This document shows positions 34,760 through 43,839 of a stretch of 58,724 nucleotides of DNA, in pieces; the first letter of the stretch is position 1; every line of letters starts with the position of its first letter. A program made the position numbers and the translations under genes. The notes below the pieces were generated by a model, which was not told the origin of the DNA, ran no database searches, and saw only the letters and a list, made by a program, of their open reading frames with translations. The DNA comes from an uncultured Bacteroidaceae bacterium (lineage in GTDB: Bacteria > Bacteroidota > Bacteroidia > Bacteroidales > Bacteroidaceae): positions 1-58,724 of the forward strand of contig CAJODY010000003.1 of NCBI GenBank assembly GCA_905233285.1. Reading direction: 5' to 3'.

Positions 34760-34766
34760 GTATATA

Positions 34767-35948
34767 ATGAAGAGACTATTCAATAAAGACCACTACATTC
34801 TGGCTTTCCTCGCGATGGTAATATTAAGCATCTTCGCGCTGTTAGCCCTGAACCTTACATTCTTCAATCCCGTCCAGAGAGTAATTTACAACTTCTCGCT
34901 CTCCGATGTCTATTATCAGATAATGCAAGACACTGGTAACGCCCATAAAAGCGAGCTCATAACCATTGTCGATGCCACACAGTTGTACGATCGCCGTGAG
35001 ATTGGCGACCTAATGGAAGAAGTCAGCAAATGCGAACCTGCTGTAGTCGGTGTCGATTGCATTTATGAAGGATTCCGAGGGGACACATTAGGTAGCAACA
35101 GACTTGCCGAGGGTGTGTTCAGTCTGAAAAATGCAATCTATGCATTCAAACTCGTAAATTTCGACTATGAAGAGGATGAATTCAAAGGAGCACGTCACTC
35201 ATTCTTTACAATTGCTGATGGCCTCACCGAGGGATACTCCAACATACGCTACGACCGCGCTGGGATGACAGTACGAAAGATGATGACCCAGATGAAGGTC
35301 AATGGCGACACGGTTCATTCACTACCATACATGGTTGCCCGCGCCTATTCCCCTGACGTAGAAGATTTTAACAACTCGGAGGAACACCTCATCGACTTCA
35401 CCCCTACCGAATTCCCTGTTGTGCCATGCGACTCCGTAGCCGAATATGCACATCTCCTTAAGGATAGAATAGTATATATCGGCGCCACGCATGACGACAC
35501 AGATATGCAGTTCTGTCCATACGGACGCACACCAGGTACAATCATTCAGGCATACGCCACACAGACCATCCTCGAACACCATCGCACCATTCAGGTGCCC
35601 AGATGGATTGTACTCATCATATCCTTCTTCATCGTCGTACTTACTGACATAATGCAGACCGAACTGGCCATGTGGACCAAACGACAGAAGAACATCTGGG
35701 TACGTGTAGTGTTCAGCACAGTATTGTTTAAGAACATCGTCAACCTCATCTGGATTCTGGTTCTCATCTACTTGAACTTCATGTTGTTCTACCTGTACGA
35801 ACTCTATTTCGATCCGACTATCTTGCTCTTCAGCATTGCATTGCTTGTCGATGCACGTCTCTTCTACGATTCCGCAAAAGAAGCATACAAGACTCACTAT
35901 CTTAAAAAGCAACAAAAACAACAGAAACAACAGAAACAACAACCATAA
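34767..35948 (+). CDS. CHASE2 domain membrane protein without an output domain
   Basis: CHASE2 is an extracytoplasmic sensor domain. This 393-residue protein has one N-terminal membrane helix (ILAFLAMVILSIFALLALNL), a periplasmic CHASE2 region (about 35-275: ITIVDATQLYDRREIG, VVGVDCIYEG, LLKDRIVYIGAT, GTIIQAYATQTIL), then two or three membrane helices (WIVLIISFFIVVLTDIM; IVNLIWILVLIYLNFMLF; ILLFSIALLVDARLF) and a short cytoplasmic tail of KQQ repeats. No kinase, cyclase or other effector follows, so it must act through partners, probably the genes behind it. The tail is encoded by a 9-base tandem repeat that could vary in length. Confidence 0.82.
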   Translation: MKRLFNKDHYILAFLAMVILSIFALLALNLTFFNPVQRVIYNFSLSDVYYQIMQDTGNAHKSELITIVDATQLYDRREIGDLMEEVSKCEPAVVGVDCIYEGFRGDTLGSNRLAEGVFSLKNAIYAFKLVNFDYEEDEFKGARHSFFTIADGLTEGYSNIRYDRAGMTVRKMMTQMKVNGDTVHSLPYMVARAYSPDVEDFNNSEEHLIDFTPTEFPVVPCDSVAEYAHLLKDRIVYIGATHDDTDMQFCPYGRTPGTIIQAYATQTILEHHRTIQVPRWIVLIISFFIVVLTDIMQTELAMWTKRQKNIWVRVVFSTVLFKNIVNLIWILVLIYLNFMLFYLYELYFDPTILLFSIALLVDARLFYDSAKEAYKTHYLKKQQKQQKQQKQQP

Positions 35949-35960
35949 AACCTTATCAAT

Positions 35961-36419
35961 ATGAAAAAGAAGACACTTATCACATTATTATTTCTCATCC
36001 TTGCATTACCGAATGTAAATGCTCAAGAATACTACGTTTACTCCGTCATTGGCGACGTAAAAGAAGTGAAAGGCAAAATTGCATCCGAGCTGACTGTTCG
36101 TCAGACACTTACTCCGCAATCAGTCATCTCTGTCGGTAAAAGTTCCAATCTCGTCATAATCGACCCGGTGAACAGCAAACAGCACACCATATCAGATCAT
36201 GGCACTACCACACTGGCCCGTTTCCTCAACAAGTCAGCAAGCACCACAAAGGAGCTTACAAAGATGTATCTCAGCTACATCATGAAACAGATTCGAGGCA
36301 AAGGAGTGCTGACCTCACAGCGTGCCATCAACGAGGTCGGTGGTGCTATCGAACGCGATGTCGAGGACTCACTCTTCGTCGATTTCGAACTGCCCGACTC
36401 AGTATTAGAGAAAGAATAA
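35961..36419 (+). CDS. Exported protein of unknown function, possibly FecR-like
   Basis: 152 residues with a signal peptide (MKKKTLITLLFLILALPNVN, cleaved near AQ). The N-terminal half reads YVYSVIGDVKEVKGKIASELTVRQTLTPQSVISVGKSSNL in pieces reminiscent of a FecR/SH3-like beta domain; the C-terminal part is helical and acidic (VEDSLFVDFELPD). It lies 12 bases after the CHASE2 gene and 31 before the CHAT gene, so it is part of that cassette. I do not recognise a defined family with certainty. Confidence 0.65.
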   Translation: MKKKTLITLLFLILALPNVNAQEYYVYSVIGDVKEVKGKIASELTVRQTLTPQSVISVGKSSNLVIIDPVNSKQHTISDHGTTTLARFLNKSASTTKELTKMYLSYIMKQIRGKGVLTSQRAINEVGGAIERDVEDSLFVDFELPDSVLEKE

Positions 36420-36450
36420 AAACCTCACCTCGTACCAACTCGTACGCAAT

Positions 36451-39400
36451 ATGAAAATACACCTATGCCGACAAGTCACCTTCTTGTCCTTCCTATTTAT
36501 TATAATATGTGTAAATAAGTTATCCGCTCAGACTGCCGAGGAGTTGGATTTGCTTGTTACATCAGCAAATGCAGCCTATCGAAGCGGCAATATGTCCGAA
36601 GCCATACGTCTGCACAAAGAGGAGATTGAAATGCGCAAAGAACTGAAGCAGCATTACAATCTCATTGGTAACGCCATACACGAACTTGCCATAGTATATT
36701 CCTCCTACGGCAAACCAGAGAAGGCCATCGAAACAGAGATGGAGGCAATGGAGACATACCGCAAAATGCGTCCGGTCGATAAAGACCTGATAGGAACCAG
36801 CTACGGCAGTATAGCTACGTTCTACTACATGATGGGAGGTACCGAAGGAGTGCAGAAAGCCATCGAGAATGCAGAGTTGTCGCTGAAGACCTCGACAAAG
36901 AAGACCGAGAACTACGTCAACACAGCCAACCTGCTCATCGTATGCTACTCACAGACAGGTCAAAGTGCAAAAGCAGAAAAACTCAACAAAGACATATTTA
37001 AGTTGGGACGTAAAGTGTTTGGCGAGAAAAACACCAAATACGCTCAGATTCTTTCGAACCATGCACTCCAGCTTGCCAAAAACAAGAACCTCAAAGAAGC
37101 CCTCGTTTTTGCAAACGAGAGTATGGACATCTATCAGGAAGCTGAAGACACAGTAAACCTGTTCTTCTCAAAACTGCTGATGCACACGGCCACCATTCAC
37201 CGCGACAGCGAAAACTACACAGAAGCCATTGGCTTGCTGGAGAGAGCCAAAAGCATCCTCACCGATGTTGAGGGAGTCTCAGGCATCAGCTATCAGCAAT
37301 GTATTGGCGAATTGTCGTCACTTTATGCAAAAGTCGGTAATCTGGAACGTTCCAACGACCTCCTGTATAGTATGAGAAACGTAGAGGTAAGCAAGAAGAG
37401 TAACCTCAATGCCATCTCCCTCACAAAACAGGCACAGACCTACGCAGCCAGCGGAAACTATTCACAAGGCATCTCCATTCTGAACGAAGCAGTGAAGATA
37501 TACGAGGAACATCACGACTCCATTGGTATAGCCAACGCATACATAACTATGTCTAGCTATTATCATCGTAGCAAAAAGACAGCAAAGGCAATCGAAACAT
37601 GTAATCAGGCCATAAGCATTCTCGAGAACCGTCCCAACGAGCAGGACGTTATGGCACGTGCCTACAACAACCTTGCCATCTTCAAACGTGCCACCGGCAG
37701 CACATCGGAAGCCATCGACTACTGTCTTAAAGCCCTGGAGTGCAGTACAGCCATTGGCGATACTCTCTCCACCGACTATGCTGATTTGTTGGGCAACCTT
37801 GCAATCTACTATTTCGAATCAGGTGATACCGACAAGGCACTCAGCTACGGACTCCATTCCTATGAACTGAAAAAGAAAATGCTTGGCGATAAACACCCCG
37901 ACCATGCACTTTCGCTCTACAACCTTTCAAACTATTACTTCAAGAAGGGCGACAGAGCCCAAGCATACAAATACTACCACGAAGCCTTCATTGCACAGTC
38001 GGAAATTGTCCGGAAGAACTTCACCCACATGTCCACAAACGGACGTGAGAACTATTGGAACACGAAGAAATTCGTGTACACCATGGCTCCCGTGTATGTA
38101 TATGGTGCACAGAAATCCGACTCGCTCATACTCAACGATGCATACAACGCACAGCTCTTTACCAAAGGTATCCTGCTAAATTCGGAGATAGACTTCAAGA
38201 CCCTCCTCCTGCGCTCAGGCAACCAGACGCTTCTCGACCAGTACAACCAGCTGACTAAGTTGCACGACGAGATAGACGAACTCTACAATAAAGGTACAGT
38301 TGAGGATGCCAAGATAGCGGAAGACAAAGTGAGAGAATCCATCATTCTCGAACGTAACATAATCCGCAATAGTAAGGAATATGGCGACTACACCTCCAAC
38401 ATGTACATCTCGGCCGTCAAGATAGCACAAAGTCTGAAAGACGACGAGGTGGCAGTCGAACTCTACGAAATACCCAACAGTACCGGAGGTAACGCCTACT
38501 TTGCCCTCTATCTGCGCAAAGACTGGACAGCCCCCCGTTTCGTACATCTTTTCCTGTCTAAGAATCTTGAAAGCGTCGAGTTCGAAGGCCAGAACTTCTT
38601 CCAGATGCTCAAAAAGCGTAACGGAGTCAACCACATATTCAATAACGATGCCGTAGGTCGTCTCGTGTGGGATCCCCTCATCCGTGCATGGAAAAACGAT
38701 GGCAGCACAGCAGAAGTACGCAACATATACTTCTCGCCCGTTGGCATGTTCTACAAGTGGGGCATCGAATATCTTAAAATCAACGATACACAACGCATCT
38801 GCGACCTCTACAACGTCTATCGTCTGTCATCTACGAAACAGCTCACACAGCGTAGCACCCAGCAGCCTATCGCAAATGCCACACTCTTCGGTGGAATCGA
38901 CTATTCCATCAGTACCGACTCCATGCGTATGCTCCATGCTATGGGCACAATCGACTATAAAGCCACATACATGACCTACGACGTCGATCTCGAACGCGAC
39001 ATCGCACAGAATGTAACTCCCGCAAACGACAACGTACGCTCCATCCTTGGCGACGACGATGAGAACAGCGACGACACAGACTTCAAGGGCGAAGACCTTC
39101 GTGCCGGTGTCTCACCCCTCAGTGGCACTTTTGAAGAAGTGCAAGCCATCGGCGAACAACTCCTGCAGCGCAACATACCTGCAAACATTCTGACCCATTA
39201 CGTAGCCACCGAGGAAAACTTTAAGGCACTAAGCGGGCAGGAACAGTCGCTCGTCCACATTGCCACCCACGGATTCAGCTTCAACGAAGGGTCGAAGTCG
39301 CGCAAGGCACTCTCCTATCTGCTCGGACGCAACAACGCGGCCAAGGACAACCCGATGCACTACTCCGGACTGCTCTTTGCCGGAGCCAATAACGTGTTCG

Positions 39401-39771
39401 GCAAGCACATGAAGATGCCTAAAGACATCGAAGACGGAATAGTCACCGCTTCCGAAATCTCAGCTCTCGACCTCCGTGGTCTCGACCTCGTAGTTCTGTC
39501 TGCCTGTCAGACTGGTCTGGGCGACGTGAAAGACGACGGAGTGTTCGGACTCCAGCGTGGATTCAAGAAAGCAGGTGCACATACCATCCTCATGAGTCTT
39601 TGGAGTGTCAGCGACAAAGCCACTCGTATCATGATGACAAACTTCTACACAGCCCTCATGAACGGCAGCAACCGTCACGACGCCCTGCGCTATGCCCAAC
39701 AGCAAGTGCGCAACGCAGGATTTACCGACCCCTACTACTGGGCAGCATTCATCATGCTCGACGACATTTAG
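36451..39771 (+). CDS. TPR-CHAT caspase-like protease, exported
   Basis: CHAT domains are caspase-like cysteine peptidases. It has 1106 residues: a signal peptide (VTFLSFLFIIICVNKLSAQ), about a dozen TPR units (residues 30-530, for example GNMSEAIRLHKEEIEMRKEL and GDTDKALSYGLHSYELKKKM), a helical linker (to about 690), and a C-terminal CHAT domain. The catalytic dyad is intact: His940 in HIATHGF and Cys1019 in LSACQTGLGD; LMSLWSVSD and the ending YYWAAFIML are also typical. Export means it acts in the periplasm, unlike well-studied cytoplasmic TPR-CHAT proteins such as the type III-E effector. Its activator and substrate are unknown. Confidence 0.85.
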   Translation: MKIHLCRQVTFLSFLFIIICVNKLSAQTAEELDLLVTSANAAYRSGNMSEAIRLHKEEIEMRKELKQHYNLIGNAIHELAIVYSSYGKPEKAIETEMEAMETYRKMRPVDKDLIGTSYGSIATFYYMMGGTEGVQKAIENAELSLKTSTKKTENYVNTANLLIVCYSQTGQSAKAEKLNKDIFKLGRKVFGEKNTKYAQILSNHALQLAKNKNLKEALVFANESMDIYQEAEDTVNLFFSKLLMHTATIHRDSENYTEAIGLLERAKSILTDVEGVSGISYQQCIGELSSLYAKVGNLERSNDLLYSMRNVEVSKKSNLNAISLTKQAQTYAASGNYSQGISILNEAVKIYEEHHDSIGIANAYITMSSYYHRSKKTAKAIETCNQAISILENRPNEQDVMARAYNNLAIFKRATGSTSEAIDYCLKALECSTAIGDTLSTDYADLLGNLAIYYFESGDTDKALSYGLHSYELKKKMLGDKHPDHALSLYNLSNYYFKKGDRAQAYKYYHEAFIAQSEIVRKNFTHMSTNGRENYWNTKKFVYTMAPVYVYGAQKSDSLILNDAYNAQLFTKGILLNSEIDFKTLLLRSGNQTLLDQYNQLTKLHDEIDELYNKGTVEDAKIAEDKVRESIILERNIIRNSKEYGDYTSNMYISAVKIAQSLKDDEVAVELYEIPNSTGGNAYFALYLRKDWTAPRFVHLFLSKNLESVEFEGQNFFQMLKKRNGVNHIFNNDAVGRLVWDPLIRAWKNDGSTAEVRNIYFSPVGMFYKWGIEYLKINDTQRICDLYNVYRLSSTKQLTQRSTQQPIANATLFGGIDYSISTDSMRMLHAMGTIDYKATYMTYDVDLERDIAQNVTPANDNVRSILGDDDENSDDTDFKGEDLRAGVSPLSGTFEEVQAIGEQLLQRNIPANILTHYVATEENFKALSGQEQSLVHIATHGFSFNEGSKSRKALSYLLGRNNAAKDNPMHYSGLLFAGANNVFGKHMKMPKDIEDGIVTASEISALDLRGLDLVVLSACQTGLGDVKDDGVFGLQRGFKKAGAHTILMSLWSVSDKATRIMMTNFYTALMNGSNRHDALRYAQQQVRNAGFTDPYYWAAFIMLDDI

Positions 39772-39792
39772 ACAATCGAGCGAACACATACG

Positions 39793-39830
39793 AAGAGGAC
39801 CTCCCCACTCGGAAGGTCCTCTTCTCTTTA
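39793..39830 (+). terminator. Intrinsic terminator after the CHAT gene
   Basis: AAGAGGACCT (39793-39802) pairs perfectly with AGGTCCTCTT (39814-39823), then CTCTTTAT. It ends the CHASE2-CHAT transcript before the convergent metG. Confidence 0.7.
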
Positions 39831-39860
39831 TCTATAAACTAAAAGCTAGAAACTGAAAAA

Positions 39861-41927
39861 CTAACAAACCACGCTTCCGCCCTTTACTGCATGTTCCACG
39901 GTGGTTACGCTAAGCGTACCGTCCCAGTTCTCGGCTGAGAGAATCATGCCCTCGCTCACCAGTCCGTTCTTGAACTCGCGTGGAGCCAGATTGGCGATGA
40001 AGAGTACCTGCTTGCCTACCAGCTGTTCTGGTTCGTAATACTGAGCTATACCGCTCACGATGGTGCGACCTTTTGCTGTGCCGTCGTCAATCTTGAACTT
40101 CAGCAGTTTCTTCATCTTCGGCACACGTTCACACTCCACAACCGTTCCAACACGGATATCCACCTTCTGGAAATCCTCGAACGAAACGGTTTCCTTCACC
40201 GGCACAGCCTCAACGTTTGCTTCTTCGTTTGCCTTTATCGTAGCCTCCAGTTTGTCCATCTGGAACTTAATCACATCGTCCTCAATCTTCGAGAACAGCA
40301 GCGATGGCTTGCCCAGTTGCTTTCCTGCAGGCAGAATATCGGTCTTGCCCAGATCTTCCCAGTTCACCGTCGGCATATTAATCATATCCCTCAGTTTTGC
40401 CGATGAGAACGGCAGGAACGGTTCGAAAGCGATAGCCAGATTGGCAGTCAGCTGCAGGGAGATGTAGATTACTGTCTTCACCCTCTCAGGGTCGGTCTTG
40501 ATGACCTTCCAGGGTTCCTCGTCAGCGATATATTTATTTCCGATGCGGGCCAGGTTCATTGCTTCTTTCTGAGCCTCACGGAACTTGAAATTCTCCAGCA
40601 GAGCCTCCACCTTGTCCTTCACGGTTACGAACTCGGCAATCGTCTGCTTGTCTGTTTCTGTCAGTTCTCCGCACTCAGGTACCACGCCGTTGTAGTATTT
40701 CTGAGTCAGCTGCAACGCACGGTTCACGAAGTTGCCATACACAGCTACCAGCTCATTATTGCAGCGAGCCTGGAAGTCAGCCCATGTAAAGTCGTTATCC
40801 TTCGTTTCCGGAGCATTGGCAGTGAGCACATACCTCAGTTCGTCCTGTCTGCCCGGCAGTTCCTCCAGATATTCGTTGAGCCATACGGCATAATTCTTCG
40901 AAGTGGAAATCTTGTTTCCCTCCAGATTCAGGAACTCATTCGAAGGCACATTGTCAGGCAGGATATAATCGCCGTGGGCCTTCAGCATCGTCGGGAATAC
41001 GATACAGTGGAAAACGATATTGTCCTTACCGATGAAATGTATCAGTCGGCTGTCCTCGTCCTGCCACCACTTCTGCCATGTTCCCCACTTCTCCGGCTCC
41101 TTCTCGCACAATTCCTTCGTATTGCTTATGTAACCGATTGGGGCATCGAACCATACGTACAGCACCTTGCCTTCAGCACCCTCAACCGGCACAGGAATAC
41201 CCCAGTCCAGGTCGCGAGTCACAGCCCTCGGCTTCAGTCCGCCGTCGAGCCAGCTCTTGCATTGTCCATACACATTGCTGCGCCATTCCTGATGGTCCTT
41301 CAGAATCCACTGCTCCAGCCACTCCTGATAATCGTTCAGCGGCAGATACCAGTGCTTCGTAGCCTTCTTCACCAGCGGATTGCCGTTTATAGCATTCACC
41401 GGATTAATCAGCTCCTCGGGCGACAGCGTCGCACCACACTTCTCACACTGGTCGCCGTAAGCACCTTCCGAGTGGCAGCGTGGGCACTCACCCTTGATGT
41501 TTCTGTCCGTCAGAAACTGCTTCGTTTCCTCGTCGTAGAACTGCTCAGTCGTCTGCTCCACAAACTTCCCCTCGTCATACAGCTTGCGGAAGAAGTCTGC
41601 TGCAAACTTATGGTGCGTATCGCTTGTCGTACGTGAATACACGTCGAACGAAATACCAAAATCCTCGAACGACTTCTTGATGATGCCATGATACCTGTCC
41701 ACCACGTCCTGCACCGTACATCCCTCCTTCTTCGCTCTGATAGTCACAGGCACACCATGCTCGTCGCTTCCGCCTATAAACATCACCTCCCTGCCCTTCA
41801 GTCGGAGGTATCTCACATAGATGTCAGCCGGCACATACACACCTGCCAAGTGCCCTATGTGAACAGGACCATTGGCATAAGGCAGAGCCGAAGTCACAGT
41901 CGTTCTCTTATAGTTTTTTCTTTCCAT
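39861..41927 (-). CDS. metG: Methionyl-tRNA synthetase
   Basis: Class I synthetase charging tRNA-Met. It has 688 residues. The HIGH motif (HIGH, residues 23-26), four-cysteine zinc knuckle ([17 protein letters not shown]), the KMSKS-loop equivalent KISTS, and a C-terminal EMAP/Trbp-type tRNA-binding OB domain ([18 protein letters not shown] ... [16 protein letters not shown]) are present. Its promoter diverges from that of the GT9 gene. Confidence 0.95.
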   Translation of the reverse strand: MERKNYKRTTVTSALPYANGPVHIGHLAGVYVPADIYVRYLRLKGREVMFIGGSDEHGVPVTIRAKKEGCTVQDVVDRYHGIIKKSFEDFGISFDVYSRTTSDTHHKFAADFFRKLYDEGKFVEQTTEQFYDEETKQFLTDRNIKGECPRCHSEGAYGDQCEKCGATLSPEELINPVNAINGNPLVKKATKHWYLPLNDYQEWLEQWILKDHQEWRSNVYGQCKSWLDGGLKPRAVTRDLDWGIPVPVEGAEGKVLYVWFDAPIGYISNTKELCEKEPEKWGTWQKWWQDEDSRLIHFIGKDNIVFHCIVFPTMLKAHGDYILPDNVPSNEFLNLEGNKISTSKNYAVWLNEYLEELPGRQDELRYVLTANAPETKDNDFTWADFQARCNNELVAVYGNFVNRALQLTQKYYNGVVPECGELTETDKQTIAEFVTVKDKVEALLENFKFREAQKEAMNLARIGNKYIADEEPWKVIKTDPERVKTVIYISLQLTANLAIAFEPFLPFSSAKLRDMINMPTVNWEDLGKTDILPAGKQLGKPSLLFSKIEDDVIKFQMDKLEATIKANEEANVEAVPVKETVSFEDFQKVDIRVGTVVECERVPKMKKLLKFKIDDGTAKGRTIVSGIAQYYEPEQLVGKQVLFIANLAPREFKNGLVSEGMILSAENWDGTLSVTTVEHAVKGGSVVC

Positions 41928-41952
41928 ACATTATTTATTTATAAAAACTGCG

Positions 41953-41960
41953 CAAAGTTA
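41953..41960 (-). promoter_or_regulatory. -7 promoter box of metG
   Basis: TAACTTTG on the minus strand, 26 bases before the metG ATG. Confidence 0.55.
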
Positions 41961-41983
41961 CGAGTTTTTCTATTTAAAACCCT

Positions 41984-41991
41984 TACTTTTG
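41984..41991 (+). promoter_or_regulatory. -7 promoter box of the GT9 gene
   Basis: TACTTTTG, 20 bases before the ATG at 42011. It shares the 83-base gap with the metG promoter. Confidence 0.55.
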
Positions 41992-42010
41992 CACAGAATT
42001 GTCAAATAAC

Positions 42011-43084
42011 ATGAAACAGGAACCGACAAAAGAAATAAAGCGCCTGCTCGTAATCCGCTTCTCAGCCATGGGCGACGTAGCCATGACCGTACCCGTCGTC
42101 ACCCTTCTTGCCCGTCAGCATCCCAACCTGCGCATCACCATGCTCACACGTCGCAAGTTCGTTCCCCTCTTCGAGTGGGTACCCTCCAACGTCGAAGTGC
42201 GTGGCATCGACCTCAACAACTACAAGGGACTGCTCGGACTCGAACGGCTCTTCTCCGAACTGCGTCGTCAGGACTTCAATGCCGTAGCCGACCTCCACGA
42301 CGTGCTTCGTACCAAATACCTCCACAGCCGGTTCCGCATGACCCATGCCCAGGTGGCAGTTATCGACAAGGAGCGCAAGCAGAAACGTGCCTTCCTTGGT
42401 CACGCACTCGACCACGAGCCCCTGCGTCCCATGTTCGAGCGCTACGCCGACGTCTTCCGCAACCTCGGTTTCAGCCTCACCCTCGACACCTCCAGACCCC
42501 TCTTCGACCTCCGCAACGAAGACTACATCCCCATCCATCAGTTTGCCGGACGCAAAGCCAAAGGCGAGCGCTGGATAGGCATTGCCCCCTTCGCAGCCCA
42601 CAGTCCGAAAGTATATCCCCTCGAACGCATGCAGGAGATAGTCAACACCTGTGCCGACTACGGCTACCGCGTCTTCCTCTTCGGAGCCGGTGAACGCGAG
42701 AAAACAGAAATGGAAATGTGGGAGACCGAAGGCATCCAGAGCGTCTGTGGCCGTCTGGGCGGACTGCATAACGAACTCCTGCTCATCTCCCAGCTCGACC
42801 TCATGCTCTGCATGGACTCCGCCAACATGCACCTCGCAGCCATGCTTCATGTTCCTACCCTCAGCATCTGGGGAGCTACCCACCCCTCAGCCGGCTTCAT
42901 GGCCTGGGGTACCACAAGCGATGACATCATCCAAGTCAACGACCTCCCCTGCCGTCCATGCTCCATCTACGGCAGCCGTCCATGCAAACTGAACGACTTC
43001 CGCTGCATGCTAGATCTGCAGCCCGAATCCATCATGCAGCGAATCGAAGCCCGTCTCAGCGACGCAAACACCCCATTCGCATAG
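42011..43084 (+). CDS. Glycosyltransferase family 9 (heptosyltransferase-like)
   Basis: Transfers a heptose or related sugar to lipid A-core or another surface glycan from the cytoplasmic face. It has 357 residues from MKQEPTKEIKRLLVIRFSAMGD. The N-terminal LLVIRFSAMGDVAMTVPV, central GIAPFAAHSPKVYPLERM, and donor-site CMDSANMHLAAMLHVPTLSIWGATHP are GT9 signatures. The C-terminus contains the conserved CRPCSIYGSRPCK cysteine pattern. The exact acceptor is not predictable. Confidence 0.88.
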   Translation: MKQEPTKEIKRLLVIRFSAMGDVAMTVPVVTLLARQHPNLRITMLTRRKFVPLFEWVPSNVEVRGIDLNNYKGLLGLERLFSELRRQDFNAVADLHDVLRTKYLHSRFRMTHAQVAVIDKERKQKRAFLGHALDHEPLRPMFERYADVFRNLGFSLTLDTSRPLFDLRNEDYIPIHQFAGRKAKGERWIGIAPFAAHSPKVYPLERMQEIVNTCADYGYRVFLFGAGEREKTEMEMWETEGIQSVCGRLGGLHNELLLISQLDLMLCMDSANMHLAAMLHVPTLSIWGATHPSAGFMAWGTTSDDIIQVNDLPCRPCSIYGSRPCKLNDFRCMLDLQPESIMQRIEARLSDANTPFA

Positions 43085-43096
43085 AAAATCCTTCCA

Positions 43097-43220
43097 ACGT
43101 CTCAGTAATTCCATTTTCACGCCTCAGTAAAATCTACGTTTGCGGTCTGCAAATATACATTTGCGGGCTAGAAATATATGTTTGCGGTACCACAAACATA
43201 CATTTGCAGGCTGCAAACGT
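43097..43220. repeat. 21-22-nt phased array of short palindromes, array 1
   Basis: Two copies of ACGYCTCAGT (43097, 43119) are followed by four TTTGC-headed units at 43139, 43160, 43181 and 43203, spaced 21, 21 and 22 bases; most are self-complementary (TTTGC...GCAAA). The flanks ACGTTTGC (43136-43143) and GCAAACGT (43213-43220) close it as a larger inverted repeat. It lies 13 bases past the GT9 gene. A related array is at 57089-57231. The rest of 43221-43460 shows no gene. Confidence 0.55.
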
Positions 43221-43463
43221 AACAAATCCTTCGGCGCAACAAACATGCTACAGCAGGAGTGAAAAATTGCGCCCGACCGAAACATTCGTTTAGCCCTACC
43301 GAACTTCTCATTGCGCCGTCACGAAACATTCAACGCTTAGCACAGATCCTGACAAACAAGAACCAAAAGCGCAACGAACGGCAGGCACTTGATTTTTAGA
43401 AGCCCATATTCATAGGACTATGGGGCTATGAGCACCTTATAGGTGTGGAAAAATGCAAAAATA

Positions 43464-43495
43464 TTTGTTTGAATGCTCATTTAATCGTACTTTTG
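43464..43495 (+). promoter_or_regulatory. Promoter of the structured RNA / secreted-protein leader
   Basis: TACTTTTG (43488-43495) with TTTG at 43464-43467, 20 bases upstream. The next ORF starts at 43840, so the leader is about 340 bases long. Confidence 0.6.
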
Positions 43496-43501
43496 CGCCG
43501 A

Positions 43502-43726
43502 TTTTGTGCGTAATCGATACGTGGCGAATCAGACATTTGGGTTAAAATAGAGAAGCTAAAGCTTCGTCTTGTCCGTTGAAACCTAGGAAATTTCAAAGCA
43601 CGCAAGATGAAAGTGAGCATCTCCACGCGCCAGCGTGGGATTGTTGTATCACTATATCTTCGTGCAATGGTTATCCTAGGACCTCAATGGGGAGATGTAG
43701 AAAGAAAGCAATTCTACGCCTTTTTT
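43502..43726 (+). ncRNA. Structured RNA (leader riboswitch-like element or small RNA) with predicted pseudoknot
   Basis: Predicted helices: GAAGC/GCTTC (about 43552-43565, UAAA loop); GTCTTG/CAAGAT enclosing TTGAAA/TTTCAA with loop CCTAGGAAA; CATCTCC (43618-43624) with GGAGATG (43691-43697); and CCACGC-GCCA-GCGTGG inside it (about 43623-43638). The self-complementary CCTAGG in the first loop (43582-43587) can pair with CCTAGG at 43675-43680, giving a long-range pseudoknot. The RNA ends in a terminator and lies upstream of the secreted protein gene. It does not match tmRNA, RNase P RNA or SRP RNA. No known class was recognised. Confidence 0.55.
43697..43726 (+). terminator. Intrinsic terminator at the end of the structured RNA
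   Basis: GTAGAA (43697-43702) pairs with TTCTAC (43712-43717), then GCC and TTTTTT (43721-43726). The stem abuts the GGAGATG helix, so folding of the RNA could influence termination. Confidence 0.65.
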
Positions 43727-43839
43727 GCGTCCCATTATATATATAATGTGTAACGCTGAGGGCAGCCCACGACTCGAAGCATGTGCTATATACACATTAT
43801 ATTACTAATTTTTTAACAATTTAATTTATTTTACTAATC

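Noticed and set aside
43097-43220. Phased array considered as a CRISPR array
   Set aside because: Units are 21-22 bases in total with no separate unique spacers, and no cas genes are in the window.
43502-43726. Structured RNA considered as tmRNA, RNase P RNA, SRP RNA or 6S RNA
   Set aside because: None of the diagnostic conserved blocks of the first three was found, and a single long hairpin with a central bubble as in 6S RNA is not the best fold.
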